Below are positions 14,765 through 23,497 of a stretch of 64,000 bases of DNA, one piece after another (position 1 is the first letter of the stretch; each line of letters begins with the position of its first letter). The DNA lies in contig NZ_JAFCKB010000006.1 in NCBI RefSeq assembly GCF_018130615.1, positions 62,001 to 126,000 on the forward strand, given 5' to 3'. The position numbers and the translations under genes were made by a program. This stretch comes from Bradyrhizobium manausense. Its GTDB lineage: Bacteria > Pseudomonadota > Alphaproteobacteria > Rhizobiales > Xanthobacteraceae. The notes below the pieces were generated by a model. The model saw nothing but the letters and a program-made list of their open reading frames with translations, was not told the origin of the DNA and searched no databases.

Positions 14765-17272
14765 ATGACCGGGACCGATATTGCGAAGCGTTGCTTCGTT
14801 AGCTTGATCGTATTGCTGGTCGGCACCGCACTTGCAGTCGCACAACCCTTCAGCCGCCGCTCGTCGCAGGTGCAGCATGACGGGCTGAAGAAGACCTACG
14901 AAATCGCCAACTTCCGCCTTGGCGGCAAGTACGACCTGACTGATCCTTCGAAGTGGGAGAATGGCGGCGAGGGGGGCGTCACGCTGGAGTCACTCGGTGC
15001 CGGAAAGCTGCACACCGCCTACATTGCTATCGGCAACGCGCGTCGCAACGCCGCCGGCGAGATCACCAATGCCGTCGTGATCAACTCCTACTATTCCGGC
15101 GATTCCACCGACATGTACGAACAGTGGGTCAAAGGTGCTGCACTGTCTGGCGGCGTGCCGATCATCGGTCCGGGCCGCCCGATCGATACCGATCGCTACT
15201 ATGTCATCATGGTCGATCCGCTCGGCACGTGGGGTGCGAGCAAACCGTCCGACGGCCTCGGCATCAAGTTTCCGCAGTACAGCTACTACGACATGGTGCA
15301 GGCCAATTACCGCCTGCTCCGCGACGAGCTGAAGGTCGCGCGCGTCGCACTCGTGACCGGCGTGTCCATGGGCGGCACCCAGACTTACGTTTGGGGCGTG
15401 ATGCATCCGGAATATATCAACGCCCTGATGCCAATCGGCGGCACCACGCAGTCGGATGGCGACGATCCCGTCGGCAACTGGACGTTCCAGATGATGACGG
15501 CGGCGATTCAGTCCGATCCCGTCTGGCAGTCCACCAATGGCGATTACTACAAGCTACCAAAGGAGAAGCATCCGGTCCCGGGCGTTGCGTTCGGCTGGTC
15601 GATTCTCGGAATGACCGGTTACGACTTTGCCTTCCGCACGACCCAGAACTGGCCAGCCGTGCAGCCGGAGATCTTCTACTGGGATCCACCGAACGAGAAG
15701 GCGGGATTGAACGTCACGAACCGCGCCAAGCTCTATGACGCTGTTGACCTCGTCTGGCGCAACCGGGTCGGCGAAACCCACAACATCAACCCGTATCTCG
15801 GCCGCATCCAGGCGCGCACCTTGGTGATGCATATCACCAACGATCTCTGGCTTAACTTCAAGCTGGCGCAGAAGGCCGTCGATCGTGTGCCGGGCGCGGA
15901 CCTGATCGCGCAGGAGAGCCCGGTCGCCCATTACGGCGTGTTCCCTATCATCAATCAACGCAAGAACGATCCGAAGTTCGTCGCCTTCATGGACGACGTA
16001 GCGGCGCTCGATCGCGCCCAGAAATTCGTCGACAAAAATTATCGCGTGCCCGACGTCGCCCAGAACATCGATCCCAAGAAGTCGTTCTGGAAGGCCTATG
16101 TGACCTATCCTTATCCGGTCAAATTCGCGGACGCCAAGGACAAGAGCGGCAACTCCTGGGAAATCGGCTACATGGATGAGTATGCCGGCACCGACAAGGA
16201 CCCGAAGGTGCTCGTCATCATTCACGGCAAGGGCGCATTTGGTGGGCACTACGGCAACATCATGCAGTACGCGCTGCGCAGCGGCCTGCGCGTGATCGTG
16301 CCTGACCTGCCGCATTACGGCATGTCGGGGCCCGGCAATCTTGACAAGAGCCCGGCGCGCACGATGCAGGACATGCGCGAGGTGATCTACGACCTCCTCG
16401 TCAACCAGCTCGGCGTCAAGAAGGCGTATTATCTCGGCCACTCGCTCGGCGGCCAGTTCGTCGTTGGCTATGCCTTGACCTGGCCGGATGCGGTACAGGG
16501 CCTCGCTTTAGAGGCGCCGTCGGGCCTCGAGGAGTATCCGCGCGAGATCACGATCGCGAAAGACAAGAAGGCGCTGCTGTTCGCCGACGGCCTCGGCCGC
16601 GACTTCGACAAGTGGAAGCAGGTCTGGGACCAGACCGGCATTCTTGCCGCGGAAAAGGCACGCGACGAGCAGAACATCCGCGACTTCTTCTATTTCAAGA
16701 AGCGTGATCCGGACACCGGCGCGGTGTCGGCCGCAAAGAGCGGCTATTTCTTCAGTGACAGCGAATATGCCCGCTTCCACACCGAGCAGCGCGTTGGGCT
16801 CACCAAGGGCAACCCCAAGGAGCTCGAGCAGTGGTGCAACGTTTTCATCTTTGACATCTACACCATCGGTGCCGAACTCCAGCAGGATGATCCGAAGAAC
16901 CTCTATGAGAGGGTCACCCAGATCAAGGCGCCGATCTTTCTCGCATTCGGCGACAAGGAGCCGTTCATTCCGACGCCCGCCTTCAATGGACTGACGGACC
17001 TCGGGCGCGACGTCATCACGCCCTTCATGACGCGGATGACGGCTGTCGGCAATCGGCCTATGCTCAAGATCTATCCGGAGACCGGACACTTCATCCACAC
17101 CGACAACCCCGTGGAATTTTCCGTCGATGTCGTGGACTTCGTGACCAAGGGAACGGTCGATACGTCGTCACCGCTCGGCACCGACCGCATGATTAAGGGC
17201 GCGGTCGTGTCGGCCCTGCCGGTGGCGCCGACGCCGCCCGGTGCGGCGCCGACGGCGGGCTTGAATAAATAG
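14765..17272 (+). CDS. Exported protein with two alpha/beta hydrolase domains in tandem
   Basis: 835 aa. ATG 14765 is preceded by GGGAGGAAG and starts a signal peptide (CFVSLIVLLVGTALAVAQPF). Domain 1 (about 40-420) resembles homoserine O-acetyltransferase MetX: VINSYYSGDSTD, GPGRPIDTDRYYVIMVDPLG and nucleophile elbow VTGVSMGGTQTYVWG (Ser201). Domain 2 (about 450-800) is another alpha/beta hydrolase: VLVIIHGKGAFGGHYG, LGHSLGGQFVVGYA (Ser560), AFGDKEPFIP and ETGHFIHTDNP. Both nucleophile elbows are intact. The protein ends in a Pro-rich tail. A periplasmic or secreted esterase/depolymerase is likely; the substrate is unknown. A smaller hydrolase gene follows after 9 bp. Confidence 0.88.
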   Translation: MTGTDIAKRCFVSLIVLLVGTALAVAQPFSRRSSQVQHDGLKKTYEIANFRLGGKYDLTDPSKWENGGEGGVTLESLGAGKLHTAYIAIGNARRNAAGEITNAVVINSYYSGDSTDMYEQWVKGAALSGGVPIIGPGRPIDTDRYYVIMVDPLGTWGASKPSDGLGIKFPQYSYYDMVQANYRLLRDELKVARVALVTGVSMGGTQTYVWGVMHPEYINALMPIGGTTQSDGDDPVGNWTFQMMTAAIQSDPVWQSTNGDYYKLPKEKHPVPGVAFGWSILGMTGYDFAFRTTQNWPAVQPEIFYWDPPNEKAGLNVTNRAKLYDAVDLVWRNRVGETHNINPYLGRIQARTLVMHITNDLWLNFKLAQKAVDRVPGADLIAQESPVAHYGVFPIINQRKNDPKFVAFMDDVAALDRAQKFVDKNYRVPDVAQNIDPKKSFWKAYVTYPYPVKFADAKDKSGNSWEIGYMDEYAGTDKDPKVLVIIHGKGAFGGHYGNIMQYALRSGLRVIVPDLPHYGMSGPGNLDKSPARTMQDMREVIYDLLVNQLGVKKAYYLGHSLGGQFVVGYALTWPDAVQGLALEAPSGLEEYPREITIAKDKKALLFADGLGRDFDKWKQVWDQTGILAAEKARDEQNIRDFFYFKKRDPDTGAVSAAKSGYFFSDSEYARFHTEQRVGLTKGNPKELEQWCNVFIFDIYTIGAELQQDDPKNLYERVTQIKAPIFLAFGDKEPFIPTPAFNGLTDLGRDVITPFMTRMTAVGNRPMLKIYPETGHFIHTDNPVEFSVDVVDFVTKGTVDTSSPLGTDRMIKGAVVSALPVAPTPPGAAPTAGLNK

Positions 17273-17281
17273 GGCCTGTCC

Positions 17282-18145
17282 ATGCCGAGAGTTCAGGCGG
17301 GTGAAGTCCAGCTTGGCTGGCGGGAATGGGGACGAGGCGACGTCACCGTCGTCTTCATTCACGGCAATCTCGCCAGCAAGGACTGGATCGAGCTCGCCGC
17401 GCCGATGTTTCCGACCGGGCTGCGCGTCATCGCCATTGATTGGCGCGGCTGCGGTGACAGCGACCGGCCGAAGCCCACGGCGGACTATTCCAACTATTCG
17501 ATGCAGCAGCACGCCGAGGACATGCTGGCAGCGCTCGATGCGCTCGGCATCAAATACTGCCACCTTGCGACCCATTCCACCGGCGGCATCATCGCCGCGC
17601 GTATGCTGCTCAATCAGCCGCAGCGTTTTGGCCGTGTCTTCGCGCTCGATCCGGTGACGCCGCTCGGAATGGCCTTCAACGCCGACCAGATCGGGTTATT
17701 CAAGGCAATGATGGCGAGCAAGGAGCTGACGCGCAGCGTGATGGCCACCGCCGCCTCATCACTGTTTGTCCCGGAGACCATGGCGCCAAACATGATCCCG
17801 CGCTTTCGCGACGGCGTCGGAGAGATTCAGGTGCTATTCGATCGCATCATCGAGCAGACCTTTGCCGTGTCGGCGGGGATCTGGATCGGAACGCCGGTCA
17901 ACCTGACGCGCGAGAGGGAGAGCCGCGAACTGGAGCGGCGCATGCCGGAGATCCGGCATCCGCACCTTGTATTGTGGGGCGAGTGTGACGGCTGGATTCC
18001 ACCGGCAGACCTCCGCGCCATGGCCGAAGCCATGCCGGATTGCCGTCTGGTGATCGTCCCCGGCATAGGTCATTCAATGAATCTCGAACGGCCGGCACTC
18101 TATGCCGGCTATTTCGGGGCCTGGTTCGGAGGACTTGCCGCGTGA
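17282..18145 (+). CDS. Alpha/beta fold hydrolase
   Basis: 287 aa, cytoplasmic (no signal peptide). Signatures are FIHGNLASKDWIELAAP, IDWRGCGDSDRPKP, nucleophile elbow LATHSTGGIIAARML, acid WGECDGWIPP and histidine PGIGHSMNLERP. This is the classical epoxide hydrolase/haloalkane dehalogenase/lactonase-like branch, but no residue set points to one reaction. It lies 9 bp after the exported double hydrolase, so the two probably form an operon in which the exported enzyme releases a product that this enzyme processes after uptake. That order of events is inference. Confidence 0.88.
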   Translation: MPRVQAGEVQLGWREWGRGDVTVVFIHGNLASKDWIELAAPMFPTGLRVIAIDWRGCGDSDRPKPTADYSNYSMQQHAEDMLAALDALGIKYCHLATHSTGGIIAARMLLNQPQRFGRVFALDPVTPLGMAFNADQIGLFKAMMASKELTRSVMATAASSLFVPETMAPNMIPRFRDGVGEIQVLFDRIIEQTFAVSAGIWIGTPVNLTRERESRELERRMPEIRHPHLVLWGECDGWIPPADLRAMAEAMPDCRLVIVPGIGHSMNLERPALYAGYFGAWFGGLAA

Positions 18146-18171
18146 CGGTCGGCCACCTGGAATGGAAGACG

Positions 18172-19119
18172 TCAGGGGACCGGTGTCGGCGGCGGCAGGC
18201 CGGCGAAATGCGCGGCGAGATTGTCTCGCATCAACTGACCCATGGCCTTGCGAGTCTCGGTCGTGCCGGAGGCGTGGTGAGGCTGTAGCAGCACATTGGG
18301 GAGGTCGAGAAATCGCGGATCCAGCTTCGGCTCACCCTCGAAGACGTCGAGCGCCGCCGCGCCGAGCTTGCCGCCCGTCAGCGCCGCGATCAGCGCCTCT
18401 TCGTCGATGTTGGAGGCCCGTGAGACGTTGACGAGGAGTCCGTCGGGACCGAGTGCTTCGAGAACATCACGCCCCACGATGTGCCGTGTCGCTGCCGAGG
18501 CCGCGAGCGTGACGAACAGAACATCCGATCGCGCAGCGAGCGCGATGGGATCGGCGATGAAGGTCCAGTCCTTGCCGTGTGGCTTGGCCTCGACATCGGA
18601 ATAAGCGATGTCCATGTCGAAGCCGGCCAACCGGCGTGCCACTTCAAACCCGATCCGGCCGAGGCCGAGCACGCCGGCGCGCTTGCCCCAGGCTCGAGTC
18701 CTCAGCGGATAGAGCCCCTTGGCGGCCCATGAGCCGTCGCGCACCCAGCGCTCTGCGCCATTCACGCCGCGCCATTGCGCAAGCATCATCGCAATAGCAA
18801 GATCAGCCACGTCCTTCGTCAGCACGTCGGGCGTGTTGGTCACGACGATGCCGCGCTTCCGGCAGCTGTCCAGGTGTACCGCATCGAAGCCGACGCCGTA
18901 GACCGAGATGATCTCCAGCTTCGAACAGGCCGCGATGAGCTCGGCATTCGCACCGAGCTCGCCGCGCGTGGCGATGGCGCGGACACGTGGACCGACCTCG
19001 GCGAGGAGGGCCGGCCGGTCGCTTGCCTCGAAATAGCGGTGCATGGAGTAAGCTGCATCGAGCGGGACCTGATCCCACTCCGGATAGGGGCCCATTTGAA
19101 GGACTTCAGGCTTCGACAT
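18172..19119 (-). CDS. D-isomer-specific 2-hydroxyacid dehydrogenase
   Basis: 315 aa from ATG 19119 (MSKPEVLQMGPYPEWDQV); an upstream in-frame ATG at 19155 would run into the operator and is less likely. Rossmann signature GVLGLGRIGFEVARRL; catalytic Arg in NVSRASNIDEE, Glu in DVFEGEPKLD and His in LLQPHHASGT, all present. It belongs to the glyoxylate/hydroxypyruvate reductase-like group (NAD(P)H, 2-oxoacid to D-2-hydroxyacid). It is divergent from the SDR gene, with a LacI-type palindrome at 19159-19174 between them, so it probably belongs to the same sugar-acid regulon. Confidence 0.92.
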   Translation of the reverse strand: MSKPEVLQMGPYPEWDQVPLDAAYSMHRYFEASDRPALLAEVGPRVRAIATRGELGANAELIAACSKLEIISVYGVGFDAVHLDSCRKRGIVVTNTPDVLTKDVADLAIAMMLAQWRGVNGAERWVRDGSWAAKGLYPLRTRAWGKRAGVLGLGRIGFEVARRLAGFDMDIAYSDVEAKPHGKDWTFIADPIALAARSDVLFVTLAASAATRHIVGRDVLEALGPDGLLVNVSRASNIDEEALIAALTGGKLGAAALDVFEGEPKLDPRFLDLPNVLLQPHHASGTTETRKAMGQLMRDNLAAHFAGLPPPTPVP

Positions 19120-19148
19120 GTGGGTGAGCGCTCCTCTTGGCCACGATC

Positions 19149-19184
19149 TTGACATTGCATGTTATCGATAACATAGTGTGATGG
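19149..19184 (+). promoter_or_regulatory. Sigma-70-like promoter of the SDR operon, overlapped by the operator
   Basis: TTGACA (19149-19154), a 17-bp spacer, then CATAGT (19172-19177, four of six bases of TATAAT). The operator at 19159-19174 lies in the spacer and touches the -10. This is the geometry expected for repression by a LacI-family protein. The start point would be near 19184. Confidence 0.55.
19159..19174. promoter_or_regulatory. LacI/GntR-type operator O1
   Basis: ATGTTATCGATAACAT is a perfect 16-bp palindrome with the central TCGA typical of LacI-family sites. It fits the ATGTTA-N4-TAACAT form known for gluconate-type LacI regulators. It sits between the divergent dehydrogenase and SDR genes. 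Confidence 0.75.
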
Positions 19185-19219
19185 AGAATGAATGTCGAGA
19201 TGCAAGAAGAGGAGGCAGG

Positions 19220-19975
19220 GTGACGATCAACTTGTTCGATCTGACAGGGCGCCGCGCCCTCGTCACGGGATCTTCTCAAGGCATTGGCTTTGCGTTGGCG
19301 CGCGGCCTGTCTGAAGCGGGTGCGGAGGTCGTGCTTAACGGCCGCGACGAAACCAAGCTCGGTGCTGCCGCCAGCTCCATTGCGGGCGCACGAACGCTGG
19401 CCTTCGACGCCGCCGACCACGCCGCAGCGCGCGCGGCCGTCGATCGCTTCGAGGCCGACGTCGGGCCGATCGACATTCTCGTCAACAATGCGGGCATGCA
19501 GCACCGAGCGCCGCTCGAGGAGTTCCCGGCGGACGCATTTCAACGCCTATTGCAAACCAACATCGCCTCGGTCTTCAACGTCGGCCAGGCTTGCGCGCGC
19601 CACATGATCGGACGGCGCGCCGGCAAGATCATCAACATCGCTTCAGTGCAAACCGCGCTCGCGCGCCCGTCGATCGCGCCCTATACGGCGACGAAGGGAG
19701 CAGTTGGAAACCTGACCAAGGGCATGGCGACGGACTGGGCGAAACACGGCCTTCAAGTCAACGCCATCGCGCCGGGCTATTTCGATACGCCGCTCAATGC
19801 TGCACTGGTCGCAGATTCCGCTTTCTCGGCCTGGCTCGAAAAGCGCACGCCGGCGGGCCGCTGGGGCAAGGTCGAGGAACTCGTCGGGGCCTGCGTCTTC
19901 CTTGCCTCGCCTGCGTCCTCCTTCGTCAACGGACACGTGCTCTATGTCGATGGCGGCATCACGGCTTCGCTCTGA
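19220..19975 (+). CDS. SDR oxidoreductase, gluconate 5-dehydrogenase-like
   Basis: 251 aa. GTG 19220 is chosen because GAGGAGG lies 5 nt upstream and the protein then begins with the usual NLFDLTGRRALVTG. Cofactor loop TGSSQGIGFALA, NNAG motif (LVNNAGMQHR), catalytic Ser in INIASVQTA and Tyr-X3-Lys as YTATKGAV. The general layout resembles gluconate 5-dehydrogenase/2-deoxy-D-gluconate 3-dehydrogenase enzymes, which oxidise or reduce a keto group of a sugar acid with NAD(P). First gene of a two-gene unit behind operator O1. The exact substrate is open. Confidence 0.9.
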   Translation: MTINLFDLTGRRALVTGSSQGIGFALARGLSEAGAEVVLNGRDETKLGAAASSIAGARTLAFDAADHAAARAAVDRFEADVGPIDILVNNAGMQHRAPLEEFPADAFQRLLQTNIASVFNVGQACARHMIGRRAGKIINIASVQTALARPSIAPYTATKGAVGNLTKGMATDWAKHGLQVNAIAPGYFDTPLNAALVADSAFSAWLEKRTPAGRWGKVEELVGACVFLASPASSFVNGHVLYVDGGITASL

Positions 19976-20019
19976 GGCTCGTCGTCGAAGCATTCCCTTG
20001 GGTTATCGCGGAGGGTCAA

Positions 20020-20901
20020 ATGTCCCGTTCAGTCGCATTGATCGGCGCCGGCGCTATGGGCGGCGCGATTGGAACTCGACTCGCCGAGACCAGGACCCGT
20101 CTGCTGGTGTTCGATCTCGATCCTGCAAAGGTCGCTAGTCTTGTCGAAAAAGGCGCGACCGCAGCCATCACTGCCGCGCGTGCTGCGGTTGAAGCCGACG
20201 CAGTGATCCTCAGCCTCAACTCGCCGAAGATCGTGCGCGCCGCCGTGTTCGGGCCAGCGGGCGTTGCCGAGGGCGCGCGCAAAGGCACGCTCATCATCGA
20301 TATGTCTTCGATCGATCCGCAATCAACGCGCGAGCTTGCGAAAGACGCGACCGCAGCCGGTCTGCGCTGGGTCGACAGCCCGCTGTCAGGCGGCGCACCA
20401 AAGGCCTTGATCGGCCAGCTGACCTGCATGGCCGGCGGAGACGCTGCCGATGTCGCCGAAGCGCGGACGGTCCTCGCCGAAGTCGCCTCGAACTTCACGC
20501 ATATGGGCCCGAGTGGCGCGGGGCAAACCACGAAGCTGATCAACCAGGTCCTGTGCGCCCTGAACTTCGTCGCCGTCGCCGAAGCGACCGCGCTGGCCGA
20601 AGCTTCCGGCGTCGATGCCGCGAAGATCCCCGAAGCGTTGCGCGGCGGCCGCGCCGACAGCGCCATCCTCCAGGAATACATGCCGCGCTTCGCCGCACGC
20701 GATTATCGTCCGACGGGCCGCATCGACAACATGGTCAAGGACCTGAACGGCGCGCAGGATCTGGCACGGCAGACGGGCATCGCAATGCCGATGACCGTCG
20801 TCTGCGCCGAGATCCATCGCCTTTTGACCGCGATCGGGTGTGGCGCGATGGACCAGGCCGCGCTGATGGAATTCTGGGCGGCGCGCACGCCGCCGGCGTG
20901 A
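20020..20901 (+). CDS. NAD(P)-dependent 3-hydroxyisobutyrate dehydrogenase-family oxidoreductase
   Basis: 293 aa from ATG 20020. Rossmann start VALIGAGAMGGAIGTRLAE, substrate loop DSPLSGGAPKALIGQLTCM, catalytic Lys in GAGQTTKLINQVL and the C-terminal helical domain with DNMVKDLNGAQDLA. This is the beta-hydroxyacid dehydrogenase superfamily: tartronate semialdehyde reductase, L-threonate dehydrogenase (LtnD) and 3-hydroxyisobutyrate dehydrogenase. In a cluster with an SDR and a lactonase, a threonate- or tartronate-like sugar-acid intermediate is more plausible than a valine intermediate. Its stop is 17 bp from the convergent lactonase gene. Confidence 0.9.
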   Translation: MSRSVALIGAGAMGGAIGTRLAETRTRLLVFDLDPAKVASLVEKGATAAITAARAAVEADAVILSLNSPKIVRAAVFGPAGVAEGARKGTLIIDMSSIDPQSTRELAKDATAAGLRWVDSPLSGGAPKALIGQLTCMAGGDAADVAEARTVLAEVASNFTHMGPSGAGQTTKLINQVLCALNFVAVAEATALAEASGVDAAKIPEALRGGRADSAILQEYMPRFAARDYRPTGRIDNMVKDLNGAQDLARQTGIAMPMTVVCAEIHRLLTAIGCGAMDQAALMEFWAARTPPA

Positions 20902-20918
20902 ACGCGCGGTGTTCCGCC

Positions 20919-21824
20919 TCAGAAAAGCCCGTGCGCGTTGACGAAGATCGCGTAGAGCGATGTCTGCGCCGTGACGTAGAGCCTGTTCCGCTTCGGCCCG
21001 CCGAAGGTCAGGTTGGAAACAATTTCAGGGACCGGAATGCGTCCGATCAGCGCGCCGTCCGGCGCGTAGACGGCGACTGCGTCCGCTGTTGACGTCCAGA
21101 TGTTGCCGTTCCGGTCGACGCGGAATCCATCGTAGAACCCGGCTGGCGAGGTCGCGAACACTCGGCCTTCGCCGACTCCAAGCCCGCTTGATGCAACATC
21201 GTAGGCGCGAATGACCGCTGGTAAGCCAGGCACATGCGTCGCGCCGGTTTCGGCCACATAGAGCAATCGCTCGTCTGGCGAGAAGGCGAGACCGTTCGGC
21301 TTGACCATGTCGGTCACGATAGCCACGAGTGCGCCGCTCGCCGGATCGAAACGATAGACGTTGCTGGCGCCGATCTCGCTCGGTCCCGCGTGTCCCTCAT
21401 ACTCGCTGTCGATGCCGTAGGTGGGATCGGAGAACCAGATTGTTCCGTCCGACTTGATCACGACATCGTTCGGGGAATTGAAGCGCTTGCCTTCGAAGCG
21501 CTCGACAAGTCCCATCCATTTTCCATCGGGTTCGAGCCGCGAGATGCGACGCCCGCCGTGCTCGCATGCGACCACGCGACCGAGCGCATCGAGCGTATGG
21601 CCGTTGTGGTAGCCGCAGGGGCTCTCGAACACCGAGACCGAACCGTCGGTCTCGTCGAAGCGCAACACGCGGTCATTTGGAATATCGGACCACAGCAGCG
21701 ACTTGGCGGCCGGCACATAGACCGGACCTTCGGCCCAGCGGCTGCCGGTCCAGAGCCTCTCGAGCTTGGCGTGTCCGATGATCAACGCCTGGAAGCGCGG
21801 GTCGAGAATGTCGTAGGTGCTCAC
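20919..21824 (-). CDS. SMP-30/gluconolactonase/LRE family lactonase
   Basis: 301 aa, GTG start with GGAG upstream. Six-bladed beta-propeller of the SMP-30 family: WAEGPVYVPAAKSLLWSDIP (metal-binding Glu), GYHNGHTLDALGRVVACEHG, NSPNDVVIKSDGTIWFSDPT (metal-binding Asn), MVKPNGLAFSPDERLLYVAE and DGFRVDRNGNIWTS (metal-binding Asp). It hydrolyses aldonolactones to aldonic acids, usually in the periplasm or cytoplasm; no signal peptide is seen. It ends a five-gene minus-strand unit with the ABC importer, so it probably acts on an oxidised sugar taken up by that transporter. Confidence 0.92.
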   Translation of the reverse strand: MSTYDILDPRFQALIIGHAKLERLWTGSRWAEGPVYVPAAKSLLWSDIPNDRVLRFDETDGSVSVFESPCGYHNGHTLDALGRVVACEHGGRRISRLEPDGKWMGLVERFEGKRFNSPNDVVIKSDGTIWFSDPTYGIDSEYEGHAGPSEIGASNVYRFDPASGALVAIVTDMVKPNGLAFSPDERLLYVAETGATHVPGLPAVIRAYDVASSGLGVGEGRVFATSPAGFYDGFRVDRNGNIWTSTADAVAVYAPDGALIGRIPVPEIVSNLTFGGPKRNRLYVTAQTSLYAIFVNAHGLF

Positions 21825-21842
21825 CGGGTCAGATCTCCGCGA

Positions 21843-22187
21843 TCAGTCAGTCGGCAGGGCAAAGTCATCGGCCTTGAAGACCGTGTGGAAGATGGAGCCG
21901 TCGAACATCTCGGTGAGCCCCTTGGTCACCTCGCGGCTTTCGAAGCGGACCGGTGAAGCCAACGCTTCCTCGATGGCCTCGCGCGAGGGATAGCGGATCG
22001 CGAGCACCATCTCGTAACGCTGAGCGTCGCTGTCGCTCTCCTCTTGCCGCAGCACGCGAACCTCTTCCGCGCCGGGAAAGCGCGTCCACAGCGGCACGAG
22101 TTTCTCGCGCACATAGGCGGTGAATTCGGCTTCGCGTCCTGGCTTGATGCGGCCACTGAAGAAAGCACAACGGATATACATCGGCAT
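21843..22187 (-). CDS. Small ferredoxin-fold (ABM/NIPSNAP/Dabb-like) protein
   Basis: 114 aa. The pattern of strand, helix with GREAEFTAYVREKLVPLW, and strand YEMVLAIRYPSREAIEEALA fits the dimeric alpha-beta barrel group (antibiotic biosynthesis monooxygenase, NIPSNAP, Dabb, L-rhamnose mutarotase-like). Small proteins of this fold in sugar clusters can be mutarotases, but the rhamnose mutarotase residues are not clearly recognisable. It lies 18 bp upstream of the lactonase start and 100 bp downstream of the substrate-binding protein gene. The function is left open. Confidence 0.75.
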   Translation of the reverse strand: MPMYIRCAFFSGRIKPGREAEFTAYVREKLVPLWTRFPGAEEVRVLRQEESDSDAQRYEMVLAIRYPSREAIEEALASPVRFESREVTKGLTEMFDGSIFHTVFKADDFALPTD

Positions 22188-22288
22188 TCGCTCGTCTGTC
22201 TGATGAAGGGGAAGAAAAATCGGCGGTCAGCTTGCGACCGACCGCCGAGGGAGCACGGTCATCGTGCTCGGGGAGCAGAGGGAAGGGT

Positions 22289-23389
22289 TTACTGGAGACC
22301 CCAGGCTTTCTTGTAGGCATCGCGGTAGCCGTTGCCCGGATCGAATGTGTTGGTCGGCCCGCCGTCGAATTCGACATTGGCCTTGGTCACCACATGCAGC
22401 GGCGAGACGTAACCCGACCACTTCTCTCCGGCGATGGCGCGGTTCAACTCGTCGACGAGCTGCCAGCCCTGAAGGTTCAGAGGCTCGGCGACGGTGACGG
22501 CCTGGTAGGCGCCGGAGCGGATGCGCTGGTAGGCGCTTTCGGAGCCGTCGCCCGCCGCGACGTTCACGGGCGCGCCGGTGCCCTTGATGCCGGCCGCAGA
22601 GAGCGAGGGCGCCATGAAGTCATAGTAGAGATCGTTGATGGCCAGCGAATGCGTCCAGGCCGCACCATGCTTTTGCAGCAACGAGGTGGTGAGCTGCGGC
22701 ATACGCGTCGAGGTCTCCGCGATCGGCGTATCGACCCATTCAAGAACCTTGCCGCCGAGCGCTTCGATGACCTCTTTCATCTTCTTGGCCTTGGCGATCG
22801 CGATCTCGTAGGTCGAGTCGGTGAAGATAATCACGCCCGGTTTGCCGCCCGCGTCGACGAAGGCCCAGTTCGCCGCGGCCGTGGAGACCGCCATCGGATC
22901 GGTCGTCACGTTGGCGAAGACGCCGGCTTCGGGAACGGGGCCGATGACAGGAGCGGCGTGCCAGGACACCATCGGGATCTTGGCGGCCTTGGCCGCTTCC
23001 ATGCCCGGCTTCTGTTCGACCGCGTCGAAGCCGCAGATGACGAGGCCATCGGGCTTGAGCGTCATGGCTTGGCCGAACGCGGCGGTGCGGCCGGAGACCG
23101 AGCCGGCGCCGTCAAGTGTGCGCACGGTCCAGCCGGCGGCCTTGGCGGCTTCCTCAATTCCCTTGGTGACGCCGAGCACGCCGCCGTTCTTCATGTCGGA
23201 AGCGAGCACGACGATCGTCTTGCCCTTGGCGATCTTCGGAGCTGCGGTCGGGCCATCCCACTTGTCGACCTTGGAAGCATATTTGTCGACGAAGGTCTTG
23301 GCGTCCGCGAGCGAGTCGGCATGGGCGGACGCGAGACCGAATGCGAGCCCGGCGACGACGGCGCCGGTTCGTATCATCGAATGCAACAT
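22289..23389 (-). CDS. Sugar ABC transporter substrate-binding protein (RbsB-like)
   Basis: 366 aa. Signal peptide MLHSMIRTGAVVAGLAFGLA with cleavage near AHA; RBS AAGGAG 8 nt before ATG. The peripla_BP_4 family domain is recognised from TIVVLASDMKNGGVLGVTKG, DGLVICGFDAVEQKPGMEAA, MVSWHAAPVIGPVPEAGVFA and EWVDTPIAETSTRMPQ. It captures a sugar or sugar derivative in the periplasm and delivers it to the permease encoded next. First substrate-related gene downstream of the permease in transcription order; the binding pocket cannot be interpreted without a homologue of known ligand. Confidence 0.92.
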   Translation of the reverse strand: MLHSMIRTGAVVAGLAFGLASAHADSLADAKTFVDKYASKVDKWDGPTAAPKIAKGKTIVVLASDMKNGGVLGVTKGIEEAAKAAGWTVRTLDGAGSVSGRTAAFGQAMTLKPDGLVICGFDAVEQKPGMEAAKAAKIPMVSWHAAPVIGPVPEAGVFANVTTDPMAVSTAAANWAFVDAGGKPGVIIFTDSTYEIAIAKAKKMKEVIEALGGKVLEWVDTPIAETSTRMPQLTTSLLQKHGAAWTHSLAINDLYYDFMAPSLSAAGIKGTGAPVNVAAGDGSESAYQRIRSGAYQAVTVAEPLNLQGWQLVDELNRAIAGEKWSGYVSPLHVVTKANVEFDGGPTNTFDPGNGYRDAYKKAWGLQ

Positions 23390-23497
23390 AGAGCGTTCTC
23401 CTTGGTGTGATTGCCGTTTCGTGTTTCACCGGCCCTCCGCCGGACTTTCGGTTATGACCGGCTTGCCGTCGGCCACGAACTCCATCGATGGTGTGTT

